The notes under the pieces: generated by a model | Seen by the model: only the letters and a program-made list of their open reading frames with translations | What the model was told of the DNA's origin: nothing | Database searches by the model: none | Made by a program: the position numbers and the translations under genes | Assembly (NCBI RefSeq): GCF_020386975.1 | Contig: NZ_JABFNK010000005.1 | Coordinates: 806,001 to 870,000, forward strand | DNA length: 64,000 bases | Direction: 5' to 3' | Origin: Thermococcus bergensis | GTDB lineage: Archaea; Methanobacteriota_B; Thermococci; Thermococcales; Thermococcaceae | Shown here: positions 27,317 to 37,121 of the stretch, piece by piece | Numbering within the stretch: the stretch's first letter is position 1 | How the letters are laid out: every line of letters starts with the position of its first letter

Positions 27317-29016
27317 CATCTGATCCTAATTTCGGTGTTTCTGAGCTTTATTGGAATGTTATGCTCTGCGGATACTTCTCTTATTACCTTTTCCATGACT
27401 TTCATGACATCTTCACGCACTCTTTCGTCAGAAATAATTCCTAGCAGGGTGCTTCTTTTGTCAAAGCTTGCCTCAAGATCAACCAGCACTGTCCCTCCCT
27501 TAAACTCCCAATCAAAATTCATCCACCTAAAAACTGAATTTGGAAGCTCCGTTAGTTCTCTCTGCAGTCTTCTCCGCATTTCCTCTATTGCTGGCACTAT
27601 TTTGGTTTTCAACAGAGTCTCTTCAATTTCTCTCTTTTTTTCTTCAGTTATATATGAGAGCTCCTCAACTCCCGCTTCTCTGAGAAGCTTTTCTATCTCC
27701 TTTTCTAACTCTTCTTTCTTGCTGATTATCTGCTCGGCTACTCCCGAAACGTTCTCCTCTTCTAGGTGAAGCTCTACCCTGTGGACAGTTACATATTTGT
27801 TCAACGCTCTTCCAATCTCTCTTGCGTGCTGCCTTAGTATTTTATTGACGACGCCTTCTGCTTCTTCTTTGCTAATTCCGGAAGCTTTGCCCCAGAGTGT
27901 TAGGTTAATTTCGTGCTCTCTTCTCCCCTTTATGTCTAGGAGCATCTTCTCGATGTCGATACCTGCACTTTGAATGTCTTTGAATATCACTCTAGCATAG
28001 GTAGAGAAGTATGGCTTGATGCTTTCATGTGCTTCAACTATTATGTTGCTTTCCACTCTGCGTGGAACAACAACTTCTTCCTTCTCTTTTTTCTCTTCTT
28101 CCGGCTCTCCGGGAGCGATTATCCTGGCCTGGGCGTTATTTAAGATTGGCTTAAGCCCGGCCTTTCTCCAGATTACTGGAAGGTGTTTGTTCACAAAGTA
28201 CAGCACCCTCTTTTCCAGGGCTTCCCTTGAGCTTTTGTCTTTCTCACTCGTTCCATAAATGTTTACGCGAAGATAGATTACTCCAGAACCAACCTCTCCG
28301 ATTAGTTCCATTTTCTTTATAGAAACTCCATCCAGGGTTTTTATCTCCTCTAGGATTTCTTCCCCGTACTCCTGAATAATTGGCTTAAAGATTTCTCCCC
28401 CCACTACTTCCACTTCAATATCTGGACTGCCTGGACTGTCGGGTTTTTTCTCTACTTTGGGGATTTCTTCAGGGACTTGTTCCTCCTCGCTTTTCGGAGG
28501 AACTTCCTTTTCAGTATCTTTTTGTACTGTCTCTTGAGGTTCCACTTTTGCTTGCTTTTCTTCTCTCTTCTCGAGGACTCTCTCTAGCAATTTTTCCTTT
28601 TCCAGTAGTTCAGTGTCTTCAATTTTGCTCTCCCCGAATAGTTTCTTAAGCTCGACTTTTGGAGTCGCATTGTAAATTTCAAGATTGTCGGTTATTGAGA
28701 GCTTTAGGGATATTTCATCGAGCCCGTACAAGTCCACTACGAGTGGATAGTCCAGTATCTTCTTTAGGGTTTCAATACTGTCCTTTCCGGTTAACCTCTT
28801 TTTGGAATTCAGGAGGTCTACCTGAGCAGCCAGAAGTTTTTTTCTGTCCAGCATAATTGTTGCATAATACTTTTCTTTTTCGTCCTTGGTGAAAATTTTC
28901 AAAAATACTCCGCTAAACCCGTGATTGGAAAAAGCATTGTAGATTAAAGTAAGCAGTTCTTGTTTTTTGGTGCATACAATGTTCTCTTCTATTGGTGTGA
29001 TATCTGGAAGTTGCAT
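27316..29016 (-). CDS. Large acidic protein of unknown function (possibly DUF2226 type)
   Basis: 566 residues, no recognised catalytic motif. An N-terminal domain (about 1-140, with FSGVFLKIF) is followed by a highly charged, Glu/Lys/Pro-rich linker (about 145-205). Two alpha/beta segments and a long coiled-coil-like helix (about 430-500) end in a C-terminal domain. The N-terminal part recalls DUF2226 proteins of archaea, but I cannot confirm this. No transmembrane segment. The ATG at 29016 follows GGTGGT; an ATG at 29028 lies before it. Divergent from the DHH phosphoesterase gene. Confidence 0.75.
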   Translation of the reverse strand: MQLPDITPIEENIVCTKKQELLTLIYNAFSNHGFSGVFLKIFTKDEKEKYYATIMLDRKKLLAAQVDLLNSKKRLTGKDSIETLKKILDYPLVVDLYGLDEISLKLSITDNLEIYNATPKVELKKLFGESKIEDTELLEKEKLLERVLEKREEKQAKVEPQETVQKDTEKEVPPKSEEEQVPEEIPKVEKKPDSPGSPDIEVEVVGGEIFKPIIQEYGEEILEEIKTLDGVSIKKMELIGEVGSGVIYLRVNIYGTSEKDKSSREALEKRVLYFVNKHLPVIWRKAGLKPILNNAQARIIAPGEPEEEKKEKEEVVVPRRVESNIIVEAHESIKPYFSTYARVIFKDIQSAGIDIEKMLLDIKGRREHEINLTLWGKASGISKEEAEGVVNKILRQHAREIGRALNKYVTVHRVELHLEEENVSGVAEQIISKKEELEKEIEKLLREAGVEELSYITEEKKREIEETLLKTKIVPAIEEMRRRLQRELTELPNSVFRWMNFDWEFKGGTVLVDLEASFDKRSTLLGIISDERVREDVMKVMEKVIREVSAEHNIPIKLRNTEIRIR

Positions 29017-29140
29017 CTCTACCACCATTAGGTATATATATCAAAAGCTGAATAAAGGTTCAGGAAACTACAAAGGCTTTATACAATTTAAAGTTCATTT
29101 GGGAATATATTTAAGCATTATTGTCCTTAAGGTGGGTACC

Positions 29141-30604
29141 ATGAGAGTGTTAATACTTGGTGGAGGAACCATAGGGAGAAGTATTGCTCATGCACTTAGA
29201 GGAGAATTTGATATTGTCCTTGTTGAACAGGACGAAATTAGGGCAAAATCTCTCAGCGAGGGCGGGTTTCATGTTATTCAAGGGGATTTCACTTTTACTG
29301 CCTCTTTGTTAAAGGCGGGCATTGATAGAGCAGATTTGATAATAATAACCACAACAGACATAAATAAGATAAAAAGGGCAATACCCACAATTAAAAACAA
29401 CAATCCAGAAGTGCCGATTTTAGTCATCCTTCCTGATGATATGACCGCTGAAGACCTGACATCTCAGATAAAGGAAGAATTTGAAAGCGAGGTCAAAATA
29501 GACTATGCTATCTCCCCAAAGGAAGCCGTAATCAAGGCAGTAGTTGAGATGGTAGAGGACATAGGAACGAGGAAGAATGCAATTTTACTTTCCAAAAAGC
29601 TCTCGGAACTAAAGCAAAAGACTGACTCACTTTTAATAGTCATGCACGACAATCCCGACCCAGATGCCATGGCAAGCGCTGCAGCTCTCCAAGCAATTGC
29701 CCAAAACATGGGGCTAAAGGCAACAATTGTTTATGGAGGAGATATAACGCACCATGAAAATAGGGCGTTTGTAAATCTTCTTGGGCTTGATATGAGGAAA
29801 GTTTCTCCGGGCTCTTATGAGATTAAGAGGTACTCCGCCATAGCCCTGGTTGACTGTCAGCCCAATGGAAATGTGAGCATTTTAGACGACGAGGATATTA
29901 GGAAAATAGAGATAATTGTTGACCATCATCAGCTTCTCCAGAATCTAGAAGAAAAGCTCCCCAAGAGCGCATTTTTTGATATCAGGCCGGAGGTAAACGC
30001 TACCTCCTCAATAATGGTTGAGTATCTGAAACACCTCAATATAGAGGTCAATGAGCTTCTTAGCACCAGCCTTTTCTACGGCATCTACATAGACACAAAG
30101 AAGTTCTCAAAGCTTAGTCATACCGACCTCGAAGCTTTGGAGTTTTTGGCTGGAAAGGTGGATTACGACATACTGGAAAAGATAGAGTCTCCGGACATCT
30201 CTACCGAAACTGCAGAGGTCTTGGCCAGGGCAATCCTAAAAAGAAAAGTATACAAGAACATTGTCATTTCAAACGTAGGCTTTATAACTAACAGGGACGC
30301 CATTCCTGAATCTGCGGACTTTTTACTCAGGCTGGAAGGTGTCAATACCGTCTTAGTCTTTGGTATAGTCGATGACAGGATTGAAATTTCCGCCAGAACC
30401 AGGGACGTAAGGGTAAACATAGGCAAGGTTCTGAAGGAGGCTTTTGGAGACATAGGTAGCGGTGGGGGACACCCACAATCGGGGGGTGCAAGAATTCCGC
30501 TGGGAATCTTCAAACTTGCTAAGGACAAGGAGTCACTATTAAAATTGGTAGAAGAAGCAATAACAGAGAAATTCCTAGAGGCTCTGAATGCCAAGGAGGG
30601 CTAG
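29141..30604 (+). CDS. TrkA-N / DHH-DHHA1 phosphoesterase fusion
   Basis: 487 residues. Residues 1-130 are a TrkA-N Rossmann fold (VLILGGGTIGRSIA, then VLVEQDE). The rest is a DHH-family phosphoesterase: HDNPDPDAMAS, then DCQ, the signature IIVDHHQ, and the C-terminal DHHA1 domain with GSGGGHPQSGG. Such proteins degrade short oligonucleotides or cyclic dinucleotides; fusion to a nucleotide-sensing Rossmann domain suggests ligand control. The ATG at 29141 has GGTGGG upstream and a TATA-like ATATATTTAA near 29105. Its stop TAG overlaps that of the next, convergent gene. Confidence 0.88.
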   Translation: MRVLILGGGTIGRSIAHALRGEFDIVLVEQDEIRAKSLSEGGFHVIQGDFTFTASLLKAGIDRADLIIITTTDINKIKRAIPTIKNNNPEVPILVILPDDMTAEDLTSQIKEEFESEVKIDYAISPKEAVIKAVVEMVEDIGTRKNAILLSKKLSELKQKTDSLLIVMHDNPDPDAMASAAALQAIAQNMGLKATIVYGGDITHHENRAFVNLLGLDMRKVSPGSYEIKRYSAIALVDCQPNGNVSILDDEDIRKIEIIVDHHQLLQNLEEKLPKSAFFDIRPEVNATSSIMVEYLKHLNIEVNELLSTSLFYGIYIDTKKFSKLSHTDLEALEFLAGKVDYDILEKIESPDISTETAEVLARAILKRKVYKNIVISNVGFITNRDAIPESADFLLRLEGVNTVLVFGIVDDRIEISARTRDVRVNIGKVLKEAFGDIGSGGGHPQSGGARIPLGIFKLAKDKESLLKLVEEAITEKFLEALNAKEG

Positions 30605-30810
30605 TCTTTCTTTGCTTCTATCAATATTATGTCCCCAATTGCGGTTACCCTCTCGTAGGGAATTCCAACTTTTTCTCCGGGGAGTCCAAGTGCCAGTATT
30701 CTTCCCGCTCCCTTGTCGATCTCTATCAATACCTCATCAACGTAACCGATGTAATATCCCCTAGTGTCGTATATTTGCTTTCCGTAAAGCTTTGACAACC
30801 TCATTACCAT
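30601..30810 (-). CDS. PRC-barrel domain protein
   Basis: 69-residue PRC-barrel (RLSKLYGKQIYDTRGYYIGYVDEVLIE is the barrel start, read here in parts). Archaeal single-domain PRC proteins are common; links to RNA metabolism and cell division have been shown for some, but the role here is unknown. The ATG at 30810 follows GGTGAGTG; a longer form would start in the TATA-like AAATTTAAAAGG region. It shares a CTAG stop overlap with the DHH gene. Confidence 0.82.
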   Translation of the reverse strand: MVMRLSKLYGKQIYDTRGYYIGYVDEVLIEIDKGAGRILALGLPGEKVGIPYERVTAIGDIILIEAKKD

Positions 30811-30945
30811 ATCACTCACCGTTTGAAATTGGAGGTCTTTCCTTTTAAATTTTCTCACTCATCGCAGTGTTTTCAAGAAGGAGTTTGAAGAAAATGATTG
30901 CGAGCAAGTTTGCGGGTAGGCGAGATAGACGTCGGGCTCCACTTT

Positions 30946-31581
30946 TTACTTTACTACCTCCACTTTAACCTTTGAGCCGTCCTTTAGATTGAGCTTCTCT
31001 CTAAGGCATACGGGCGCTATTATTTCCGCGATTCTCGGCGGGTGTATCGTCCTGGAAGGGACAACTATCGCCCCTTCGATTCCGTTTATCCTGACTTTGT
31101 AAGCCTTTACGTCTCCAAAGGTTCTGCCCTCTTTTGTGAAACCCGGGATTGTTATGGGTTCCACATTGTAGAGCGCATCGTAAATCGTCTTTGGAAAGAT
31201 TACTAAGATATTCAGAGTTCCCGGATAAGGTGTAAAGCCGAGGTAATCCTTTATTCTGTTCCGGTACTGTTCCACGTAATATTTACCTTCCCCAATCCCC
31301 GAAACGACTTCTCCCAAGATAAATTTCCCATACAAAACCTTTCCAATTTCGTCGAACATTTCCTCAAGAAGCTCTAACCCTTTAGGAGTTATCTCCACAA
31401 AGGTTTTCTTTCCGGAGACTTCCTTCTTTAAATAGCCGTTTTTTTCCAGGCTTTCAAGCCTTCTCATTACTGACTGGGGAGAGGTGTTTAATTCCCTGGA
31501 AAGCTCTCTGAGAGTAACCCTGACCTTATCCCCGATGGCACCTTTCTTGGCGAGGGAAATGAGCAGCTTAATATCTTCCAT
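30946..31581 (-). CDS. ribK: CTP-dependent riboflavin kinase with winged-helix domain (RbkR type)
   Basis: 211 residues: an N-terminal MarR-like winged helix (about 1-80) joined to the archaeal riboflavin kinase domain ([19 protein letters not shown], then [11 protein letters not shown], and the ending [11 protein letters not shown]). It makes FMN from riboflavin with CTP. Proteins with the extra helix-turn-helix are known as RbkR and also regulate riboflavin genes, so this one is probably bifunctional. The ATG at 31581 follows GGGTGCTG and overlaps the end of the endonuclease V gene by 14 bases. Confidence 0.9.
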   Translation of the reverse strand: MEDIKLLISLAKKGAIGDKVRVTLRELSRELNTSPQSVMRRLESLEKNGYLKKEVSGKKTFVEITPKGLELLEEMFDEIGKVLYGKFILGEVVSGIGEGKYYVEQYRNRIKDYLGFTPYPGTLNILVIFPKTIYDALYNVEPITIPGFTKEGRTFGDVKAYKVRINGIEGAIVVPSRTIHPPRIAEIIAPVCLREKLNLKDGSKVKVEVVK

Positions 31582-32128
31582 TTTCAGCACCCTTGGAAAG
31601 TTTATCCGCAATTCTAAGAGGTTTTGGATAGCCGTTTTCATTAATCATTTCAACAATCATCTTTGCGGAGTCAAGGTCAATTAAGTTGCCAACACTTACA
31701 TAAGCTTTTCCCACCTTTACGAAGTCTTTTGTATTGGGCAAGGGGCGTTTTGCGACTCCTATTGTGGGTTTATTGATAAGGACACCTACATGCGAAGCCA
31801 AGCCATACCCTCTTGGATGAGCCTTTCCGTGCCCCTCCACGAGGAGGACATCGAACTTTTCACCCTTTACCAGCATCAAAATTGGTCTCGTTTCTCTCAA
31901 GAAAAAGTAGGTGGGGATGTAGGGAAAATTTACCTCCGTTTCGATAACTTTCGTTTTTAAAACTTCACAGGAAGGGAAAGAACACAAAACAAAAGCTCCC
32001 TTCGCGTGGTTTCCCTTATAAGACACATCAACCGCAGCGACACTCTTAACCTCTGAGATATCCAGCGGCTGTTCTACGATTTTTCTGCTCAGCTTTCTTT
32101 GAAGTTCTGCAATCTTTTTAAGATCCAT
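31568..32128 (-). CDS. nfi: Endonuclease V
   Basis: 186 residues with the family motifs AAVDVSY (first metal aspartate, near residue 34), [22 protein letters not shown] near residues 97-118 (read here in parts), and the N-terminal QRKLSRKIV. It nicks DNA or RNA near deoxyinosine or inosine, which matters at high temperature because deamination is fast. The ATG at 32128 follows GGAGTGGAG. It overlaps translin at its start and ribK at its end, giving a tight three-gene run. Confidence 0.93.
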   Translation of the reverse strand: MDLKKIAELQRKLSRKIVEQPLDISEVKSVAAVDVSYKGNHAKGAFVLCSFPSCEVLKTKVIETEVNFPYIPTYFFLRETRPILMLVKGEKFDVLLVEGHGKAHPRGYGLASHVGVLINKPTIGVAKRPLPNTKDFVKVGKAYVSVGNLIDLDSAKMIVEMINENGYPKPLRIADKLSKGAENGRY

Positions 32129-32738
32129 CTCTCCACTCCTCAAGCTTCTTTTCCAGGTCTTTGTTGACTTTTGCCCTTGTCAGGTCTTCAAGAGTCCTTT
32201 CCAGAACATATCTTGCCTGATCCTGCTTTTGCCTTATGTTTACAAGCCCTTTGGGATATTCAAGAGTAACAAGCTCATCGTAAACTTTCTCCATGAAAGC
32301 GTAGACTTCCTGAGCCTCCTCTAAGTCTCCTTTCAGCAAGAGAGTTAGAAAATATCTCCTTAGCTCTCCAATGAAGTCTCCAATTCCAAGGGCATAGTCG
32401 GCCTCGGGGATTCCAATCTCCTTTGGAGAGGGAAAGTCTTTTCCAAGGAGATAGCAGTAGAAAAGTAATGCCTCAACGTACTCTTGGTGTGCGCTCTGAA
32501 CGTAGCCCGTGAAGTAGAGGTCCTCATGACCTTTGAGCTTCTCTTTTAGTTTTTTAACGAGCTCTTCAGCTTTTTCCAGTCTCTCCTTTGCGGTCTTGAT
32601 CTCTCCTCTATGCAGGGCTTTTATTGAGTCTCCGCTCAGCCTTACGATGTCCCGGGTAAGCTTGAGTGCCTCCTCCCGCAGTTCATCTTTTTTATCAAGA
32701 ACTTCTCTTATCTCGGCTATTATCTCAGAAATGTTCAT
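32118..32738 (-). CDS. Translin family protein
   Basis: 206-residue all-helical protein of the translin/TRAX type ([24 protein letters not shown] near the start, [19 protein letters not shown] near residues 112-130). Translins bind single-stranded nucleic acid as rings and can have RNase activity. The archaeal role is not settled. Its end overlaps the endonuclease V start by 11 bases. It lies about 45 bases downstream of an H/ACA RNA on the same strand, so both could come from one transcript. Confidence 0.85.
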   Translation of the reverse strand: MNISEIIAEIREVLDKKDELREEALKLTRDIVRLSGDSIKALHRGEIKTAKERLEKAEELVKKLKEKLKGHEDLYFTGYVQSAHQEYVEALLFYCYLLGKDFPSPKEIGIPEADYALGIGDFIGELRRYFLTLLLKGDLEEAQEVYAFMEKVYDELVTLEYPKGLVNIRQKQDQARYVLERTLEDLTRAKVNKDLEKKLEEWRDGS

Positions 32739-32783
32739 TCCTCACCACCGAAAAGATTTCGATTACAAGAATAAAAACCTTCT

Positions 32784-32937
32784 TATGTGGGCTTGGCGTA
32801 TCCCACCGCTGTCATCGTTAGCCTTTCGGCAACCTCAAGCGGCCCCGGAGGCCAAGCCCTGTGCGCCCGGCATCGTCCCCCAGATTCACAGCTGCCCAGA
32901 CGCTCCTCCGGTCGGGCTACCGGGCGTGTCGGATGCC
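32784..32937 (-). ncRNA. H/ACA guide RNA with two hairpins and a K-turn
   Basis: GC-rich island. On the minus strand hairpin 1 closes with CGCCCGG (32920-32926) and CCGGGCG (32864-32870), with ACA one base later (32860-32862). Hairpin 2 closes with GGGCTTGG/CCAAGCCC (32852-32859, 32789-32796) and is followed at once by ACA (32786-32788). The upper part of hairpin 2 has a K-turn-like bulge (TGAGG opposite GATGAC) for L7Ae. This is the archaeal H/ACA layout for pseudouridine guidance. Targets not determined. It may be one of the high-GC RNAs known from Pyrococcus, but I cannot name it. Confidence 0.8.
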
Positions 32938-33078
32938 ATTATAATACTCTGCAGAGAGAAATTTTAATTTTTCTATTTCCAATAACTGCCAGTTATATCT
33001 TGGCATTGACATCATGCCGAAAAATATATAAATGCACCCTCTGACTATGCACGTAAGAATTCATTTGAGGTGATGCTC

Positions 33079-34296
33079 ATGGTTGAAAAGAAGAGAAACA
33101 TCATAGTTGAAGAGCTCGTGAGGACTCCTGTTGAGATGCAAAAGGTAGAGCTCGTAGAGAGAAAGGGAATAGGTCACCCAGACAGCATAGCCGATGGAAT
33201 AGCGGAAGCCGTTAGCAGAGCCCTTTCAAGAGAGTACATAAAGAGGTACGGAATTATTCTCCACCACAACACAGACCAGGTTGAAGTTGTTGGAGGAAGG
33301 GCTTATCCAAGGTTCGGCGGCGGTGAAGTGATAAAGCCGATATACATCCTTCTCTCAGGTAGAGCGGTTGAGTTTGTTGATAAAGAAATGTTCCCCGTTC
33401 ATGAAGTGGCAATCAAGGCAGCAAAGGACTACTTAAGGAAGGCAGTTAGACACCTAGACGTAGAAGAGCACGTGGTCATTGACTCAAGAATAGGACAGGG
33501 AAGCGTTGATCTGGTTGGTGTTTTCAACAAAGTCAAGGAGAACCCGATACCCCTCGCAAACGACACATCCTTTGGTGTGGGCTATGCTCCATTAAGCGAA
33601 ACCGAGAAGATAGTCCTTGAAACTGAGAAGCTCCTCAACAGTGAGAAGTTTAAGAAGGAATGGCCAGCCGTTGGTGAGGACATCAAGGTTATGGGACTCA
33701 GGAGAGGAGACGAGATTGACCTTACAATTGCCGCTGCCATAGTTGACAGCGAGGTTCAGAACCCACAGGAGTACATGGAAGTCAAGGAGGGAATATATAA
33801 CGCAGTTAGGGAGCTCGTTTCCCAATACACAGAGAGAAAGGTCAACATTTACGTTAACACTGCTGACGACCCAGAAAACGACATCTACTACATAACCGTT
33901 ACGGGAACTTCAGCAGAGGCTGGAGATGACGGTAGCGTGGGTAGAGGGAACAGAGTAAATGGTCTCATTACTCCAAACAGGCACATGAGTATGGAGGCAG
34001 CGGCCGGTAAGAACCCCGTCAGCCACGTGGGTAAGATATACAACATCCTCTCTACCTTAATAGCAAACGACATTGCCGAGCAGATAGAAGGGGTGCAAGA
34101 AGCCTACGTGAGAATTCTCAGCCAGATAGGAAAGCCAATTGACGAGCCTCTTGTCGCAAGCATCCAGGTAATTCCAAAGCCGGGCTACAAAGTTGAGCAG
34201 TTCGAGAGACAGGCCTATGAAATCGCAGACGAGTGGCTTGCAAATATAACAAAAATACAAAAAATGATACTGGAGGACAAAGTTAACGTCTTCTGA
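33079..34296 (+). CDS. mat: Archaeal-type methionine adenosyltransferase
   Basis: 405 residues of the archaeal MAT family ([15 protein letters not shown] near residue 30, [17 protein letters not shown] near 85, [16 protein letters not shown] near 285). It makes S-adenosylmethionine from methionine and ATP, supplying the several methyltransferases and radical-SAM enzymes in this window. The ATG at 33079 follows GAGGTGAT; two earlier starts (33070, 33073) fall in that site. A TATA-like AAATATATAAAT lies near 33020. Confidence 0.96.
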   Translation: MVEKKRNIIVEELVRTPVEMQKVELVERKGIGHPDSIADGIAEAVSRALSREYIKRYGIILHHNTDQVEVVGGRAYPRFGGGEVIKPIYILLSGRAVEFVDKEMFPVHEVAIKAAKDYLRKAVRHLDVEEHVVIDSRIGQGSVDLVGVFNKVKENPIPLANDTSFGVGYAPLSETEKIVLETEKLLNSEKFKKEWPAVGEDIKVMGLRRGDEIDLTIAAAIVDSEVQNPQEYMEVKEGIYNAVRELVSQYTERKVNIYVNTADDPENDIYYITVTGTSAEAGDDGSVGRGNRVNGLITPNRHMSMEAAAGKNPVSHVGKIYNILSTLIANDIAEQIEGVQEAYVRILSQIGKPIDEPLVASIQVIPKPGYKVEQFERQAYEIADEWLANITKIQKMILEDKVNVF

Positions 34297-34297
34297 T

Positions 34298-34426
34298 TTA
34301 GCCGGCGCTCTTTTTCATCTTTTCTTGCATGAGAATTCTCAAAATTCTTGCTTCTTCAAGCATAAGTTTTTCCTTTTGTTTCCTAATAATCTCAAGTTTC
34401 TTCTGCAAAAGCCTATCTTCCTTCAT
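34298..34426 (-). CDS. Small basic coiled-coil protein, 42 residues
   Basis: A short open frame on the minus strand, from the ATG at 34426 to TAA at 34298-34300. GGTGG lies nine bases before the start and a TATA-like AATTTTTAA near 34462. The product is one long amphipathic helix rich in Lys, Glu, Leu and Arg (MKEDRLLQKKLEIIRK, later ILMQEKMKKSAG). No family recognised. Its stop lies two bases after the mat stop, so the genes converge. Good ribosome site, promoter and helix periodicity argue for a real gene; size means the call stays moderate. Confidence 0.6.
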   Translation of the reverse strand: MKEDRLLQKKLEIIRKQKEKLMLEEARILRILMQEKMKKSAG

Positions 34427-34562
34427 AAAGAACCACCAGAACATATACGCTTTGCTTCCTTAAAAATTTTTCGATTAACGACTAATTTTACATCGACAAA
34501 AGACGTAAAAAACCATATCTTTAAAAACCTTGGGTCAATAAATTAGATAGAGGTGAGAGAAC

Positions 34563-35117
34563 ATGATAATTGCCGTGAGCGGGACACCCGGAGTTGGAAA
34601 AACAACTGTAGCAAAACTTTTAGCCAAAAAATTGGGTTACGATTACGTAGACCTTAGAGAGTTCGCCCTAAAACACGGTATCGGCGAGATGAAGGGAGAA
34701 GAACTTGAAGTTGAAGTTGATGAACTCGCCTATTATGTTGAAAAAGCGCTCAAAGACAAGGATGTGGTACTTGACGGGCACCTGAGCCACCTGATGCCAG
34801 CCGATCAGATTATAATACTCAGAGCTCATCCAAAACTGGTAGGAGAACGTTTAAAGGAGAGAGGATACAGCGAGGAAAAAATAGCCGAAAATGTCGAGGC
34901 AGAGCTCGTTGACGTGTGCCTTTTAGAGGCCATAGATGAAAACGAGAACATCATAGAAGTAGATACCACAAACAAATCTCCCGAAGAAGTCGTGGAAGAA
35001 ATCCTGGACTTCCTGAATAGGGGAATAAAAAGAAGAGTAGGCATAGTTGACTGGACTAAAGTGTATGACGAAGTACTTCCATATCTGAAACTTGGAGGTG
35101 ATGACGAATGGGCGTAG
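34563..35117 (+). CDS. AK6/Fap7-type adenylate kinase
   Basis: 184-residue P-loop kinase with GTPGVGKTT at residues 7-15 and the short lid typical of AK6/hCINAP/Fap7 ([11 protein letters not shown] near residues 72-82). In archaea and eukaryotes the family acts in late small-subunit ribosome assembly, handling AMP or ATPase steps with uS11. The start lies at the end of GAGGTGAGAG. It overlaps htpX by ten bases, so the two are co-transcribed. Confidence 0.9.
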   Translation: MIIAVSGTPGVGKTTVAKLLAKKLGYDYVDLREFALKHGIGEMKGEELEVEVDELAYYVEKALKDKDVVLDGHLSHLMPADQIIILRAHPKLVGERLKERGYSEEKIAENVEAELVDVCLLEAIDENENIIEVDTTNKSPEEVVEEILDFLNRGIKRRVGIVDWTKVYDEVLPYLKLGGDDEWA

Positions 35118-35986
35118 GCCTGTGGATTAGAACAGGAGTTTTGATGGCATTCCTTACTGGCCTATTAATGGCTATAGGCTATGTTCTGGGCAATGAGACT
35201 GGAATGCTCTTTGCTTTCATCTTCGCTTTGATGATGAACTTCTTCAGCTACTGGTACAGCGATAAAATCGTTCTCACATGGTATAGGGCAAGAATTCTGG
35301 AAGAAGATGAAGCCCCAGAGCTCTATGAGATAGTGAGGGGATTGGCTCAAGAAGCAGGAATCCCCACGCCAAAAGTGGCAATAGTACCAACTGAAACACC
35401 AAACGCCTTTGCAACCGGCAGAAATCCAAAGCATGCTGTGGTTGCAGTCACTCAGGGGCTGTTGAGACTCCTAAATAGGGATGAACTTGAAGGAGTAATA
35501 GCGCACGAGATAAGCCACATAAAGAACAGAGACATACTCATCCAAACTCTAGCGGCAGTATTGGCTGGAGCAATAATTATGGTGGCGAGATGGGCCGGAT
35601 GGATGCTCTGGCTCGGAGGATTTGGAGGAAGGGATAGGGATAGAGACGCAGGGAGTGCTTTGGGAGCTATACTCTTGATAGTACTCGCTCCGATAGCCGC
35701 GATGCTAATTCAGATGGCAATAAGCAGGGCAAGGGAATACCTGGCAGATGAAACCGGAGCAAAGATAAGCGGAAAACCGTGGGCTCTTGCAAGGGCCCTT
35801 GAGAAGATTGAATACGCTGTCTCGATGAGACCCCTCAGAGATGGAAACCCGGCAACTGCCCACATGTTCATAGTAAACCCATTCAGGGGAGTCAGCTTTG
35901 CAGAGCTGTTCTCAACACACCCGCCAACCCAGAAAAGAATCGAAAGGCTCAGGAAGATTGCGGAAGAAATGGGAATTGCCTTTTGA
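35108..35986 (+). CDS. htpX: Membrane zinc metalloprotease HtpX
   Basis: 292-residue M48B protease. Two N-terminal membrane helices (about 8-50), the zinc motif HEISH at residues 133-137, two further helices (about 145-165 and 180-205) and the third ligand region [10 protein letters not shown]. It degrades misfolded membrane proteins, with its active site on the cytoplasmic side. It overlaps the AK6 gene; GGAGGTGATG lies upstream of its start. Confidence 0.94.
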   Translation: MGVGLWIRTGVLMAFLTGLLMAIGYVLGNETGMLFAFIFALMMNFFSYWYSDKIVLTWYRARILEEDEAPELYEIVRGLAQEAGIPTPKVAIVPTETPNAFATGRNPKHAVVAVTQGLLRLLNRDELEGVIAHEISHIKNRDILIQTLAAVLAGAIIMVARWAGWMLWLGGFGGRDRDRDAGSALGAILLIVLAPIAAMLIQMAISRAREYLADETGAKISGKPWALARALEKIEYAVSMRPLRDGNPATAHMFIVNPFRGVSFAELFSTHPPTQKRIERLRKIAEEMGIAF

Positions 35987-36051
35987 TTTCATTTCTAATT
36001 TTCTTGAAACCATCGAAATTGATTTATATTTTTAAAACGTAGATTTTGTTG

Positions 36052-37068
36052 ATGATCAGTATAAAACGATTGATGCTACCGGCTCTTGTGATACTGTTGC
36101 TTTTCTCGGCCTATTATGCCAGCACCATTAGAGACGACTCTGAGAATAACTCTCAAACTTGGGATGAAAATGACCTCTACCTCTGGAGGACAAAAATTGA
36201 GCGCTTGGCTGTGAATTCAAGCTATGGAATCGGTGCAGTATGGCTTGGAAAGGACAGCATTGTGAGGGACAACTACATCCACATTGCAATAAGCCCGTAT
36301 GGAAACAAAGAAGCCCTCATGAAGGCTATTAAAGAGCAGGGCATCCCCCTTGAGGCTGTTAAAATAGAAGTCCGGGGAGAATACGACGAGGACTTCACAA
36401 AACCGGAACCTCTTTGTCCCGTGAACTATACCCACAACCGGGCGGAGGACGTTGAAGGAGATGTAAGAATATACACAAGCTTTGGAACAAGCGGGATGTA
36501 CTATCTCAAACTGCTTTCATGTGAAGAGGAGGGAAACAGGTTAAAGCTCACTTTCAAGCTGTGGAAGTGCAATCCCGCATCCATTATGTGCACTTCAGAC
36601 ATCACGTTTCCATCGTTTGAAATCAAGTTTTTGAAAGACTATCAAAACGTGGAAGTTATAGTTCTGGCAGATAGTTGGGAGGGAAAAAGAACTGGCATCT
36701 ATATATTTGATCTTTCCCGCAAGCCTCTTTGGGTTCTTTATGAAGGCTCCGAGAAAAGAGAGGAGATGTACATCTATAGAGACGGCTGGATTAGAGTTCT
36801 TTACGCCCATCCATCAAAGGAAGCACTTGAAGAGATTGGCAGCCCTTACATCCAGCTTTATCCTTGGGAGCTTTTTGAAAAGTATGGGTACAATCAGACG
36901 AGGCTTAATCAGGAAGTCTTGGCAATTGCGGAAGAAAAAGGGTACATTGCAGAGGAAAAAGAACGGCTGGTATTTGTTTACGTCCCAGACTTCAGTAAAG
37001 AAACTCTGCAAAAGATAGAGGACGATTTTGGAGAGTATGTTCAGGCAATAGTATTGAGGAGTGGATAG
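36052..37068 (+). CDS. Secreted or membrane-anchored protein of unknown function
   Basis: 338 residues. A hydrophobic N-terminal segment (about 7-22, LPALVILLLFSAYYAS) acts as signal or anchor, and the rest would lie outside the cell. Four cysteines (two CPV/SCE-type near residues 125 and 165, two CNP/MCT near 181-187) could form disulfides. No family recognised. The ATG at 36052 has no ribosome site but lies about 25 bases after a TATA box (TTATATTTTTAAA, near 36023), so the message is probably leaderless. A TTG at 36046 is less likely. Confidence 0.75.
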   Translation: MISIKRLMLPALVILLLFSAYYASTIRDDSENNSQTWDENDLYLWRTKIERLAVNSSYGIGAVWLGKDSIVRDNYIHIAISPYGNKEALMKAIKEQGIPLEAVKIEVRGEYDEDFTKPEPLCPVNYTHNRAEDVEGDVRIYTSFGTSGMYYLKLLSCEEEGNRLKLTFKLWKCNPASIMCTSDITFPSFEIKFLKDYQNVEVIVLADSWEGKRTGIYIFDLSRKPLWVLYEGSEKREEMYIYRDGWIRVLYAHPSKEALEEIGSPYIQLYPWELFEKYGYNQTRLNQEVLAIAEEKGYIAEEKERLVFVYVPDFSKETLQKIEDDFGEYVQAIVLRSG

Positions 37069-37121
37069 CTATTCAACCTTTCGAGAGAAAGCCTTAAAAA
37101 CTCTCTTCCCAGCTCAAAACG

